Source of the DNA: Podocnemis expansa
Lineage: Eukaryota > Chordata > Testudines > Podocnemididae
Direction of reading: 5' to 3'
NCBI GenBank assembly: GCA_007922195.1
Contig: ML682008.1
Location: 3,981,077-4,045,076, forward strand
Length of the DNA: 64,000 nt
Below, one piece after another: positions 1 to 12,535 of the stretch. The notes under the pieces were generated by a model. That model worked only from the letters and a program-made list of their open reading frames with translations. It did not search any database and was not told the DNA's origin. A program made the position numbers and the translations under genes. How positions within the stretch are numbered: position 1 is the stretch's first letter; each line of letters begins with the position of its first letter.

Positions 1-360
1 ATTCCATCCTATGAATCTATGGACAAACGTTCTAGTCATGTTAGAGGAAAACACTGGGGAAAACACTTCTAGTCCATTTATTTTAGACCTCTTGTTAGTA
101 TTTGTTACAAAATGAATACAAGATATGAATATATTGATGCAGAATTTATTGGTTGTTTTCCTATTGTGGCAATAATAACTTCCATTCCTTTTTCCCCATT
201 CATCTCATAGGAAAAGTGCTTTATAAATTGATAATCAAAATTGATCATTTCACTCACCAATAAAATAAAGTTTCCTCTAGAGTGAAACTGTTTTGTTTCT
301 ATTAGTTTTGGATATTTCTGTTTTTATTGTACATGTAGGCTTGTATAGGAGGAATAATTA
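1..360. other. No gene seen
   Basis: AT-rich unique-looking DNA with stops in all frames. Nothing recognised. Confidence 0.6.
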
Positions 361-570
361 GAAAGTGGACCATTGCCTGGATGTTGAATAAAAGTAATTT
401 CCACCCATAAAAATACAGGATGCATTTTATTAATCATTTTTAAAGAGAATGATAAGAATTTGGCAATAACATGAAAACCTTTCACTATGAAAAGTGGAAC
501 ACATCAGTAACAACTCTGAAACACCTTGGAAAAGTCCAGCAGTATGCGTGAAATTCTAAGTGTGCCTTCT
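361..570 (+). repeat. Copy A of a diverged ~200 bp direct repeat
   Basis: The segment beginning near GACCATTGCCTGGATG and running through CCACCCATAAAAATACAGGA, TTTTATTAATCAT and GATAAGAATTT recurs in the same order and orientation at 3775-3990. By eye roughly 70-75% of positions agree, with small indels. It has no coding potential that I recognise. It may be an unnamed interspersed repeat or an old local duplication. Confidence 0.65.
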
Positions 571-1384
571 AATGCTGTGTTTCCTTTAGCAGCATTTCCA
601 TAGCTGAACTTCTACTGGCAAATGCACTTCTCGCTTTAAAGGAAAAATTATATTTCAGCCAAAACCCAACTGAGCTGGAATATCTGCAGACATCTTTCTT
701 GGATTTCTTCTTCCAGTTCCTTAAAGTATGTGTTAAATTCCTAGTATGAGAGCAGCCATGCATCTGAAAGGATGAAAATATTAGTATGGAAGTCACTATG
801 CCAATGCCTGTATTAAGCCTCTGTGTGATAACAGATAATAAATCATGTCTTTCAGTAAGCATTCTATTTCTAGTTATCTATAAGCATACTGAATTAAATT
901 TCTAAGGGTGATTACTGATTTTTGGGTACAATTTTTGGGTCCCCCATATGAGACAGCCTGAAGGCACTCTGATTTTTCGAGGGCCAGTGGTAAGGATTTC
1001 AAATCTTCTTAACTTGGTCATCCAAAAAGACTAGGCACTTTTGAAAACATAAACCACTTTGACTAAAGTTTGGCTAGAAAAATTAAAGATTATATTTAAA
1101 AAAGGTTCTATAATTGTAAGATGTTTACGAGTGTTCTGATTTATTTATTTCACTGATGCTAAATGTGAAAATAGCGTCAGGTGATCACAACACAATATAC
1201 ATTGTAATTACCTTCAGAAATACTCCTGCAATGTAATCTGGGGAGCAGGAATGGATGGCCCAATAGGTCATTAGCATCTCTAAACTCAATAAGTAAGTGT
1301 AACTGTGAACAAAAAAACTGTCTAGCACTGAGTCTTAAGAGTTTGGACCAACAGCCTAACTCTCATTTGGTGGTCCTAAAAATA
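571..1384. other. No gene seen
   Basis: AT-rich DNA. A short minus-strand open frame (569-862) has no recognisable domain and is treated as chance. Confidence 0.55.
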
Positions 1385-2045
1385 GCTGTTTGTGTGTCCA
1401 ACGGGGCTGGATTAAGGGGCCCTGGGCTGCCCAGCATCATGGGCCATCCCAGCATGGGGCCCTAGCCCCACCACTGTGGGGACCCCTTCTGGCCTGGGGT
1501 CCCAGCCTTCAACCATGGTAATCTATAGGCAGCCAGCACTAGGGGTGAGGGCTTGGGGCCAGAGGCTACTCTCCATGACCCTTCCACCCCAGCCCTGGTC
1601 CTCTTGGTATGTCCCTGGCCAGGGGTGAAGCTGGTTGTTGTGTAATGCAGCCTCCGGTGCAGTCTTCCAGGACCAGAGGCCCTGGAAGGCCGTATCAGAG
1701 GGAGGCTGCACAGCATGCCAGCCAGCCCCACCCCTGGAGCAAAGAGAACAGGTGACAGTGTGCTCTGCTCCTGGCCCCCCCTCCCTGGAAGACAAGCCAG
1801 CCCAGAGATGGCCTTGGAGCATGGAGCCCAGTCTCTGGCCCCAGGTCCCCACCTCACTCCCAGGAACCCTTCCAGCTCCTGCCAACTGCCTCTGGCACTG
1901 AGCAGCACAGATTAGTCAGGGGCCATGGCGGAGGAAGCCTGCGGTCCTCCTTTAGGCCAGTGCCCAGGGTTTCAGCTCCTATAGCCCCAGAGTTGGTGCC
2001 TGAGTACATAGACCCAGGCTTGGAGATTTCTGGCCATGGTGGTTC
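1385..2045. repeat. GC-rich repeat-like island
   Basis: An abrupt GC-rich block inside AT-rich DNA, opening with GGGGCTGGATTAAGGGGCCC and rich in GGGCCC/CCCAGC words. Overlapping open frames appear on both strands (up to 148 codons), as expected from low stop density rather than coding. The composition and sharp edges suggest a transposon-derived segment, not a promoter island; CpG is not conspicuously frequent. The family is not identified. Confidence 0.4.
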
Positions 2046-2228
2046 TGACTTGGTCTACAGTTAAATCAACATTAGGTAATTTATGTTGACCTAACTGTAA
2101 GTGTCTACTCTAGAATTTACCTCTCAGTGTTGTAACTCACCCTCTACATAAATTTAATAACTCCACCTCCATGGAAGAGTAGTGCTTAGGTTGATTCAAT
2201 TTGATCAACACAGTGTTAGTGTAGACAC
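2046..2228. mobile_element. Short MITE-like element
   Basis: A ~180 bp block between GGTCTACAGTTAAATCAAC and CAGTGTTAGTGTAGACAC, whose ends are partly complementary (GTCTAC...GTAGAC). The inside repeats TTGACCTAA / TTAGGTTGA words. It resembles the GTCTACAC-ended MITE group seen elsewhere in the window but is diverged, and its borders are uncertain. Confidence 0.4.
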
Positions 2229-2231
2229 TAT

Positions 2232-2641
2232 GGCTGTGTTGAGACATGAGTTTTATTTTGAAACAACAGCGGTTGTTTTGAAATAAAATTTCTCATGTCC
2301 ACATGACGTACCATTATTTCGAAATAATGGGACCCGTTGTTTCGAAATAATGGCCATTGTTTTGAAACCGTTAAACCTAGCAGGAAATTGAAATAGCTGT
2401 TGTTTCGAAGCAACGGCATTCGGACACGTTGTTTCGAAACAACACCAACAACATGTCCTAATGGCCTTATTTTGAAATAACCATTTTGAAATAACAGCCA
2501 TTTCGAAAGCAGGTTTTCCCTTAATTCGAATTAACACACCGTTAATTTGAATTAACTTATTTCGAAATAAGGATTTTATTTCGAAATGAGTTATTTTGAA
2601 ATGGGTCATTTTGAAATAACAGTTACTGTGTAGACATACCC
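2232..2641. mobile_element. Harbinger-like MITE packed with TTTCGAAA palindromic words
   Basis: The ends GGCTGTGTTGAGAC and GTAGACATACCC form imperfect terminal inverted repeats. TAT flanks both sides (2229-2231 and 2642-2644), a 3 bp target duplication. About 16 copies of TTTYGAAA or AATTYGAATT words fill 410 bp, including GTTGTTTCGAAACAAC and TTATTTCGAAATAA. The TTTTGAAA versions look like CpG-decayed TTTCGAAA. There is no transposase, so it is non-autonomous. PIF/Harbinger is inferred from the GG start and 3 bp AT-rich target site. Confidence 0.72.
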
Positions 2642-2644
2642 TAT

Positions 2645-3774
2645 GTTGCTTACATTGAGTGTTGGTGCCTTTCAGAAGCTGTCCCACAATGACCCAGACT
2701 GACAGTTAAATCACTGTAAATGCTCCTGAGTGTATGCACACTGTCAACACAAGAAGCATAGTGTGAACATACAAAGCAATTTAAGTTCTGCAGTGGCTAT
2801 ATGGCAACTTCATTTAGGTTGTCTTATTTTTGTAGTTTAGCCAGGTCACATAAAGAGCAGATATCTAACTACCCCACTTGTAACACTATATAGTGTTGCT
2901 AAATATCCATATGGAAGTTGATTTTTTTTCTAACCATGCTTTTCACATCTCATCAATAACCCTACCTTATTATCAAAGAAGTCTATTGCAGTGTTTCCAT
3001 TGACTCCAATGGGAGTTAAACAGGGTTTCAAACACTGTTACCATTATTAACTACAGTACAAGCTACACTGATATACAGTAATGACCAGATCTTTATCCTC
3101 TTAAAGTCAGTGACAAACTTCCTATTGACTTCAGTGGGACCAAGGTTTGGTCCTTGTGGCTTTATTCTTCATGGAAGTATCGATTACATTTTCAGCTGCT
3201 TCAGATGATGTACTGAGTCTTATGCAATATAAAAAATAAAGGTCTGTTTTTATGACCCCTAATTGCTCCTTGCTTAAAAGATTTCAGTATTTTTGAGATG
3301 TGTGATTCTGTTTCTTTTCAATGCACATGAAATGCTAACATTTTGCAGTTAATTTAATTACTTTCCACTTCTGAAAATGTTGACAGGATTTCCTACCACC
3401 GAAGAAAGAGTTCTGATTATTAGGTGTGACTGGCAGCCCAGATGTTAACTGCTGAACTGCAGCTAAAATTAAAGTATTTTATCATCACTTGGTACACATC
3501 CTTTATGACAGACCATTCAGCAGTTCATTTAAGTCATTTTTCCAGTGAATTGCTTTTCAGGGGCAATTAATGGCCAATTTGTTAGATAATGGTTTCAGTC
3601 AAAGTGGAGACCAATTAGTATCTGCTCCAATGATGGCTAACAAAAATGATAGGATTTGTCATCCTAAACCACAGTGTTTTATTTGGATCTTTATACAGCA
3701 TCACTGTGATCAGAGAACTTAGTCATCTATATATATTTAAAATAGCTAAAAGAAAAAAAGTGTGAAGTTTTACT
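2645..3774. other. No gene; old short repeat words
   Basis: AT-rich sequence. Around 2988-3020 and 3118-3150 it contains fragments of a common old reptile repeat with GACTCCAATGGGA / GACTTCAGTGGGA words. Nothing else recognised. Confidence 0.45.
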
Positions 3775-3990
3775 GGAAAAATGGATCATTGCCTGGATGT
3801 GGCATACCATAACTTTCCACCCACAAAATACAGGATGTGTTTTATTAATCATACTTGAAGCTAACCATAAGAATTTTGTAATATTGTAAAAGGAAAGCCT
3901 TTGAGTTTGAAAAGTAGAGCATGTCCATGACAGCAACGAAACATCCCCAAGGAAAACATCATAGTGAAAACCTGACTTAAGATATGATAT
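3775..3990 (+). repeat. Copy B of the ~200 bp direct repeat
   Basis: This is the partner of 361-570: ATTGCCTGGATGTGG, CCACCCACAAAATACAGGAT, TTTTATTAATCAT and CATAAGAATTTTG appear in the same order. Similarity fades upstream of about 3775 and downstream of about 3990. Overlapping minus-strand open frames here are not coding as far as I can tell. Confidence 0.65.
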
Positions 3991-6745
3991 TGCAGTATAA
4001 TGATGAGTGTATAGATCTTGGAGGAGAGTGAGGCAGAATCCAGGGTGGGAAGAAAGCAGGGCTGTTGGTTGAGCATGCATATGATAGACCTTGGTGGGGG
4101 TTTTGTCATACAGCTAGGTGAACCCTATCTGGAAATCTATAATGTAGCAATGATGACCAGGTACTAGGGATTGTGTTAGACTTTACAGAGGGTCAAAAAA
4201 GAGTAGCTCAGTTTGAAACCTAATAGCAGTCTGAAAGTACTAAACAGATTGAACATATCTAATGCTGCTATCAGTGCTGTGAGCAAAGAGATTTCTATAA
4301 ATTCTACCCTCTTTATTTATACATTTTTATGCCAATAGGGAAATGTCTAGCTTATGGTGCCTAGACTTTTGCAAGCCAATTAAAGAGTCCTCTTACCTAG
4401 AAGTGTGCTTGAATGAGCAGCTGATAGAAAATGTTCCCATCAGCTTTGAGGGTTTTTTTTTAATGGAACAGCAGATAACCATGTTGCCTGGGGTAGAAAA
4501 CAAAGTATGTACCCAAGGTTCATGACAGGTGTCTTCTTCACTTGTTTCTTATTCATTGTTGTAGTTACCCATACCATCTGGATTCAAGCTAACTCAAATA
4601 AGATAATTTTTGCACAGGGTGGGCATACACTTTAACTGAATTCAGCATAAGTTCTCCTGAGGTGGATATTGAAAGGTATAAAGGCTTATGTATCCCCTAC
4701 CCTGAAATTCTAAGCTGAGAGAAGATCACTTGATCCCTCCCCAAGTAACAAGAGGGACAGCTGCCTATCCCCAAGGAAGCTGGAGGTGAGAAATGAGATT
4801 GCAAATCAGCATCCCTTGTGGACTGCAGGTAAAAAGAGTTTGTGGTGAGGACGGGGAAGGTGGGGTAGATGTTTTTGGTTCAGGAAATTGGCAGGATTGG
4901 ATGGTGAACATTGGAAACTCTCAAGTTGGGCTTGTTTTCATTGATAATCAAGTAAAATCTATGGTAGTTCCAGCTGAACCTGAACCCAAACTGCTGTGAT
5001 GGTATGTGATTGGATCAGATATAATATATATGGCTATTCTGATCCTATTCCCATATTAAGCTCTTCTAAGGTTCTTTTAATAGAATCTTCAACTATAAGC
5101 AAACAAAGAAGAATATTATTTTCAAATACCAACCAAGAAAATTTTGTAATGGTAAGTACATACTAACAAAAGGACTAATTTCACATTCAATTTAAATCAC
5201 ATTTACCACAATCTTCTTTTTGTTCCATGAAAATTTCCAAATAAGGAAATAATTTCTGTCATAATTAGACTTTGCAGTCTTGCATACCACACTTTTCTTA
5301 GTTGTGGCTTATGTGTGAATAAATACACTTAAAAATAGATAACATTTTTTCTAAATTGCATTACAAAAGGTGGGAAATTCCTAGTTATCTTTCAAAGAAC
5401 TCATTTCTATCATTAGAGCCCATTTAGCCACACACGGTCCTGTAGGTGTCCTGGGATTTTAAATATGACATTTGTTGCATATCTCACATTTTTCCTTGCA
5501 AATTCAATTTACAGTAACAAAGAATTGCTGTATATCCAACATTACAGCTTCTGTCATTTTAGTACCTGTATATCAAAGAAAGAAAACATTTTTATAAACT
5601 CTCCTTTGTTTTGTCTATATTTAATTACATTTGCACATATAATTTTTTTCTCCTGTAGCCATATGCTTTTTATTACAATGATACCTGCTTTTGCCTACAT
5701 GTGTAGTGGTTTTTGAAGCTGAATAGTCATCATCTACTAATAAAGAGAAATTATCTCACTCTGCACTTTAGAACAGATACAGAATAACTGAAACCAAAGG
5801 GAGAAGTTATTCATTTATTTATTTATTTTACCAAAAAGGAACTCTTCAAGTTAGAATGGATTCCACTGATATGTCTTCTGGCTGAGTGCACATTTTTATT
5901 GAGCTGTTACTTAATACATCAAAGATGTTGATTATATCTTTTAATAACCTGAGCAGTCAAAAAAAAAAAAAGATTGATTTAGTGTCATGGCAGGTTTAGC
6001 ACAAAGCTGGCATTTTAAATCAGAGGTATATGTCAGGAAGGAAGGAAATTGCCTTAGGGCTAAGAAGAAAGTATTATAATATTTCAGTGAAATACTTCTT
6101 TACCACTGATGCAGTAACTCCAGTGGAGGATACAGCTGGATGCTTCTGTTAATAATATGTCCAACTGTTAAGTCTTCCATGAAAGATGGAGAGAACTTGC
6201 TCATCTAGACTAAGTAGAGTTCATATAATAATATTTAGACATCATTTTAACTCCAGGATTATATAGCTTATTCTGCATTGCTCAGAGTTGATGTACTGAG
6301 GTAAAATCCATGGCTTGACGCTCTTTAAATAATTTAAATACTCACGACTGCTTATCACTTCTTCATCCCCCTCATTCAAGGATTTTATTTCACAATTTTT
6401 TTCTTTCACCTCCTTCAAATGTGTTAGACCAAGTTCTCTGACTCAGCAATCACTGATTAAGCCTCTGAATAACTAATGTGAGTGAGGAAAGGCGTATATG
6501 GAGATAACTGTATCACCAACACTCTTTCTTCACTGCAAAAACAGGTGTACTCTTACACCAAGATAACTAACTGAAGATAACTATCTTAATGTAGAATTTA
6601 AGTGGAGATAAAACATACATGAGTTTTTCCTCAGTCTATATAGTTAAGGTAAAGACTATACACCTACCAGGAACTGACCTCAGGTAGCTAAATTGAGGAA
6701 AAAACAAGTGTACCTTTTATCTAATAAGATTTTACATTGTATTAG
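3991..6745. other. No gene seen
   Basis: About 2.75 kb of AT-rich DNA. Small open frames (for example 4793-4999 and 5465-5716) show no recognisable domain or splice context. No RNA gene or clear transposon end was seen. Confidence 0.5.
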
Positions 6746-6749
6746 CTAC

Positions 6750-7080
6750 AGGGATTAAGGTACGCTGGAACGTGGAGGAACGCCATTCCGGGGCCCACTA
6801 TTTTTAGGGGCTCAGCATTCGGGGGTCCCTAAAATTAGAAAATGGAGCCTGAACACTGAGTTCTGGGGCCCACTATTTGAAAATAGTAGGCCTTGGAATG
6901 CAATGTTCTGACTCCATTTTCTATTTGTAGAGGCCAGAATGCTGCGGCCCAAAAAAGAGCAAGCCATGCAATGGCATTCTGCCACGCTGGGCAGGACAAG
7001 GAGTTCTAAAACTCCACCCCCCAGTCTGGTCTCATTGAGCATGTTCAGAGCCACTGAGCATGCTCAGTGAGACCAGGCCC
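6750..7080. repeat. Transposon-like segment ending in a strong hairpin
   Basis: The block repeats GGGGCCCACTATTT and ATTAGAAAATGGAG / CTCCATTTTCTA words in both orientations. It ends with 23 nt arms at 7026-7048 and 7054-7076 that are about 21/23 complementary around a 5 nt loop (GGTCTCATTGAGCATG versus CATGCTCAGTGAGACC). It looks like the remnant of an inverted-repeat element; the family is unknown. Confidence 0.45.
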
Positions 7081-7099
7081 TAGGCTTCAGCTTCATGGT

Positions 7100-7350
7100 G
7101 GCCAGGAAACGATGGGTAGGCATGGGGGGGGGCAGGAGCTGGGGGGGTAGGTTTGTGGGGGCAGGAGCTAGGGTGGGGGTAGCTACGGGGGGGTGGCAGC
7201 TGGGGTAGTGGGCAGACATGTGCAGGGCAGTAGCTGGTGTGGGATAGGTGGGTGGGCCAGAGCTGGGGTGGGGGGCAGACGTTTGAGGGTCAGGAGCTGG
7301 GGTTTGTTGAGGGGGCCGCACCAGCACGAGGTGGGCCTGCCAATTTAGGA
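7100..7350 (+). repeat. G-rich imperfect minisatellite (G-quadruplex prone)
   Basis: The + strand carries many GGG to GGGGGGG runs within about 240 bp, with the irregular unit GGGGGCAGGAGCTGGGG repeated. The closely spaced G-runs meet the usual pattern for G-quadruplex potential. Open frames of 70-100 codons on either strand are compositional. Confidence 0.6.
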
Positions 7351-9889
7351 GGGTTCCAGGGGCTGCCAAATTATACTTTAACCCCTAGTTACCTACCTGA
7401 GTATAAGAATATACCTAATATTTGCAGCAGAAACATAGCATGTAATGTCTTATCTGCATAAAATATTTGTACCACTATAATTATATTCTTTTATCAATAT
7501 AAGCACTTTTATACTCATAACTGCAGGCATGTTAGGTGATTGCATGACTTTAACAAAATTGGTGTTTAAATGGATATAACTATCGTGATATAAAAATTAT
7601 GTGTAGACTAGCCTTGAGGCAGGGCAGCCTCTCAAAAGTTGGATGCAGCTCTTGTTTCAGTAGCATTCTATGAAAATATTTTAAATTGAGAACATTAATG
7701 TGTCCCATTGAAATTGTGAAGAAAAATATAGGGAGGCAGACTGTAGTTTCAAGATATGCCCAAGGAGGAACTTCAGTTCAGCCATATTCTCCACCCTTAA
7801 GCAGAGAAGAACGCTGTTCAGCAGGCTCCAGAGTCATCCTTCACGCAGGCCCTCTGGAGACTACTCTGTGGTTCCAGAGAATAGGGTGGGAAAGGATGAG
7901 AGTAGCGTTCCTTGAAGTAGCAGGCAACCACTGAAGTAGCTTTCAGACCAATGGGATATACAGTACATTGTTTTCCCAGCTCCCCAAAATGTGTGCCACA
8001 GTTCCCCCAAGAACTTGTCCTGGTAGGTCCAGGGCAGCTGCAGTCACTTGGGGTCCTAGTAACATAGTGGTGGTGTGTGTTTTGTAGGAAGAAGGGAGAA
8101 GGAATGTAGGGCGGGGAGCATTAGGAGCCAGTGCTAATCCCTACAGGGAATCTGTTCGGAGATACAGATTTTTCTAGCCTCTAATGCAAACTGCAATAGG
8201 GGTATCAAATAAAGTTCTTGTTGAGTTAATACAAAATAAAATCTATTGGGGCACTTTGAGAGATTCTGTTTTGATAACAGGAATGGTTGGAAACTGATGT
8301 TTTAATTTTCTGTATGGCTCAGGAAGATTTTCAAGAAGCTGATAGTACAGACGTCATGGCATTTCTGACTGCAATTTTTTATGAAGATTCTACATGCATT
8401 AATTTTCTTCATCCAATATAAAATATACACAAGTAAATACAGTCCAACTGTAGAGAATATCAAATAATAATCTTGATGCATTTACTTCTCAGTTTCATAG
8501 AGGGTTTAGTTATCCTAAATTGACATTTTTGCTTTGTGAAATCTCAGTGTGGGATGGATGGAACTGGATGTTTCTCAGATCAAATTCTATGGAAATAATC
8601 TTCATACTTCTGTAACTTTCTATGTGCTCTGTCCATACATAGCCAACATTCAGAGGACCCTCAGCCCCTTTAGATGAGTTGCAAAATTCAAACTATATAC
8701 TTCTCTTGTTTGAGCTATAGAGCTACCAATATCAAGAGAATTTCAACTTTCAAACTGGTGGAATTGCATGGCCATAACATTTCAAGGGCAAAATGTCTCC
8801 TGATAACTGTTAAAACAACAGAATTTTCTCTTATTTACTCTGATAATATCTGAGAAGCTGAAGTGGAGCTGAAGAGCAAGCAAAGACTTTGTATTTAAGA
8901 TCACAAAGCAAGTTCACTGAAAAGTATACAAAAACTCTCCTGCTCCCACTTGCTTCTTTTGGCAGCCTGTGAGTAACAAGGCATCCCCACAAATCCCCAC
9001 ATGTTGACAGAAAGCTACCTAACTTCAGGCTAACGAAGTTCTCAGTAATGTTAAATATATCCTTCCAGGCTGGCCCGTGGAAAACAAAAGTCTCATCTGA
9101 GGTTGTCTTGCAATTGAAGTAAGAGCTGAAAGTGTTTGAATGCAACACCAGCGTGTTTTAGAAAATTAAATTATTAATCTCCAGGGCAGGTAGATGTGAA
9201 AGTGAAGTGTTGAAAGAAAAGGATTAAGGCAGTTAAGGTATGCATATTTACAACACTGTATGCATGAGACCAAGTTAAGTTTTATTTGCATGTGGTACAC
9301 TTCAAAATGGTTACTTCTTTTCCAGTAATTCAGCTTGAATTCACTTTGCAAACAGTATGGACAGTACATAACCATTGACCTTCTGAAGTGGCAGATGTGG
9401 CAATTACTGCATACTCACAATCCGTAAATTTAGAAATCAGACCCCAGAGATTCCTTGTTGAAAACAGGGCAAATAAGTTTTAGTACTGTGTGATTCTCCC
9501 TGCACTATCCATTTGTGCCATTGCAATATTTAAGGACAGATTGTCAGAGCCACACATGGCTTCTCTGAGGAGTAAGACAGAGTAAGTCCCATTTTACTCT
9601 CCTTCCCAGACTGTGACTCTCTGAGAGGAGACCAGAGGCTGATAAATCTGGGAGCAAATGTATGGGAAGGAATCATTCCAGATAGAGTAACTGGGTTGGT
9701 GGACCAAGAGTAAAAACTGCTCCACAAAAAGGAGCAAAATAACTCAGACCCCCTCCAGAACAAGAGTACAATTAGAACCGGGGGGAGGGAGGATGTCTCG
9801 CTATGTGACCACTTGTTCTCTAGTTTACTCCAGGACAAAGCAATTATCCATTATCACTTATGAAGGGCAAAATGTAAAGTTACAGTGGG
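7351..9889. other. No gene seen
   Basis: About 2.5 kb with no recognisable coding, RNA or transposon feature. Minus-strand open frames of about 100 codons (8831-9148, 9530-9838) lack domains and sit in AT-rich unique-looking sequence. Confidence 0.5.
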
Positions 9890-11230
9890 GATCTATAGAT
9901 CTAACTTTGGTGAAAATGATCATAAAATGGCAGAGTTTATAAGTCTAAGCAATGGTAAGAGAGACAACACCAAAATAATGGATCTCAAGAAGGTCGGATT
10001 TAGCACAATTATGGAGTTGGTAGGTAGGATCTCATGGGAAGCATTTCTAAAATGAAAAACAACTGAAGACAGTTGGCAGTTTTTCAAAAAAACAGTATTA
10101 AGGGCACAAGAGCAAACTATTCCAATGCTTAGGAAGTATTGCAAGAGACCACCCTGGCTTAACTAAAAGATTTTCAATCATCTAAAAATAAAGGAAGAGT
10201 CCTACAAAAAGTGGAAATTAGGACAAATCACAAAGGATGACTATAAATAAACAACACAGTTTTATATAGGGCAAAAATCAGAAAGGCCAAGGCACAAATT
10301 GATATCAAACTAACTGAAGGTGTAAAGGCTAACAGAAAAACATTTTTCAAATACATTAGAAACAAGAGGAAGATCAAGGGCAGCACAGGACCATTACTCA
10401 ACAACGGGAGAAAAAGAAGAATAGAAAATAGGCATTTGGCAGAGGAACTGAATAATTTGTTTCTTTAGGTCTTAATCGAGAAGGTTGGTGGTAATTGCAT
10501 CACTGACATAAGGGAGGGCAGTAAAAATGGGATAGGATCAGAAGCTAAAACAGGGAAAGATCAACTTAAAAATTACCTAAACAAGTTAGTGTCTTCAAGA
10601 CCCCAGGACCTGACAATATGCACCCTAAAATACTCAAGGAGCTGACTCAGAAGATTTCTGAATCATTGGCTATTATCTTTGAAAAATCATGGAAGACTGG
10701 AGAAGTCCCAGAGGACTGAAAAGAGCAAGTTTAGCACCCATCTGTAAAAAGGAAATAAGACTAATCCAAGGAACTATAGAGCAGTCAGTTTAACTTCATA
10801 TCAGGAAAAATAATGGAAAATAATTAAGGAATCCATTAGCAAACATCTAGAAGAGAATAAGATGTTATGTGATACTCAGCATGGATTTGTCAAGAACAAA
10901 TCATGTCAAACCAACATGATAGCTTTCTATGATGGGGTCACAAGCCTTGTGGATAGAGGGGAAATGGTAGATGTGATGCATCTAGACTTCAGTAGGACTT
11001 TTGTTACAGTCTCTAATAACCTTCTCATTAACCAGCTAGAGAAGTGGATGGAGCTACTATAAGATGGGTGAAAAATTGGTCAGATAACCACTCCTACAGA
11101 GTCGTTATCAATGGCTCACAGTCATGCTGCAAGGGCATAATGAGCTGTGTATTGCAAGGATCGGCTCTGGGTCTGGTCCTGTTCAATATTTTCATCAATT
11201 ATTTAGATGATGGCATAGGGAGTACACTTA

Positions 11231-12114
11231 GGCTATGTCCACGCACAAGGGGTTGTTTTGAAATAGGTTATTTTCAAACAAGTTGTTTTGAAATAACACC
11301 CTTATTTTGAAAAGACTTAACTCAAAATAAAAAAAAAACATTTCAAAACAAGGGAAATATGTGAATTGACACTGTGTGGACATGCTGTTTCGAGTTAGGG
11401 GAAGGGCGGGGGGGGGCTTGTGTGGGGCCAGGGTGCCGCACCCCCGGGATTCCCCGAGGCACCCTGCTCCTACCTGCTGGGGGCGGGGCACCCCCCACCC
11501 TGCCCTGGGCTTGGGGGCAGCCCCAGGGGCGGGGTGAGCCACTCGTGGAGCGGCCACCCCGTGGGGGCTGCAGCCCCCCTGACCAGGCTGCGGGGCTGGC
11601 AGCAGCCCCGCCCCCAGCCCGGGCAGGGGGCAAAGCTGGCAGCCGCAGGTAGTGCGGGGCCAGCTGCAGCCACCCCCAGTCCAGGTGGGGGGCACAGCCC
11701 CAGGGGTGCCCCAGCTGGCTTCGCTCACTTCCCCTTGCCTGGGGCAGGGGGGTGAAGGGGCTGAGGCGCCCAACGCCCCTTGCTCCCAGCAAGGGGAAGC
11801 AGCGGGGGAAGCCGGCTGGGGCACCCACTGCCCCCCCAACACTCCACTCAGCACCCTGGCCAGGGTCCTTGTTATTTCGAAACAATCCTTGTTTCAAAAT
11901 AACATGTCCAAATGGCATTATTTTGAAACAACTGGTTTTGAAATAACCCTCCTTTTGAAACCAAAATGGTTTAAGCTGTTTTGAAAGGCAGGCTCTTGTT
12001 TCAAAATGAGGAGCTGCCTGCTTTTGAAACAAGAAAACGTCATGTAGACATAGGGACTTTTATTTCGAAACAACCAGTGTTGTTTCAAAATAAAAGCCTC
12101 GTTTGGACATACCC
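11231..12114. mobile_element. 884 bp Harbinger-like MITE with GC-rich core, inserted in CR1
   Basis: Ends GGCTATGTCC and GGACATACCC are inverted repeats, and TTA flanks both sides (11228-11230, 12115-12117). Removing the insert restores CR1 continuity (LDDGIGSTL to [10 protein letters not shown]). The outer arms (11231-11394 and about 11868-12114) are full of TTTTGAAA/TTTCGAAA words like the 2232-2641 element. The core (about 11395-11870) is GC-rich (CCCCGGG, GGGGCAGCCCC) and unlike the arms. Long open frames on both strands in the core are compositional. No transposase is visible. Confidence 0.8.
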
Positions 12115-12535
12115 TTATAAATTTTGCTGATGATACCAAGCTGGGAGGGGTTGCAAGTGGTTTGGAGGATAGGATCACAATTCAAAATGATTTGGACAAA
12201 TCGGTGAGGTAAACAGAATGAAATTCTGTAAAGACATGTGTAAAGTATTCCACTTAGGATAGAACAATCCATTACACGTATGCAAAGTGGACAATGACTG
12301 CCTAGGAAGGAGTATTGTGGAAAGGTGTCTGAGTGTCTTAGTTGACCACAAGCTAAATATGAATCAACAGCATAACACTTCGGGGGGGGGGGGGGAAGCA
12401 AGTGCCATTCTGGGATGTATTAACAGGAGTATTGAAAGTAAGACATGAGAAATAATTCTTCTGCTCTACTCAGCCCTGATTAGGCCTCAACTGGAATTTT
12501 GTGTCCATTTCTGGGCACCTCATTTCAGTGAGGAT

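Noticed and set aside
2232..2641. Regularly recurring TTTCGAAA words as a CRISPR-like array
   Set aside because: The words are short palindromes at irregular spacing with no unique spacers, within a MITE of a vertebrate genome.
11228..12032. Overlapping open frames of 208 and 229 codons (minus) and 92-111 codons (plus)
   Set aside because: They lie in the GC-rich core and arms of a MITE, overlap on both strands, and the protein text is Pro/Gly/Ala-rich with no domain. This is low stop density, not coding.
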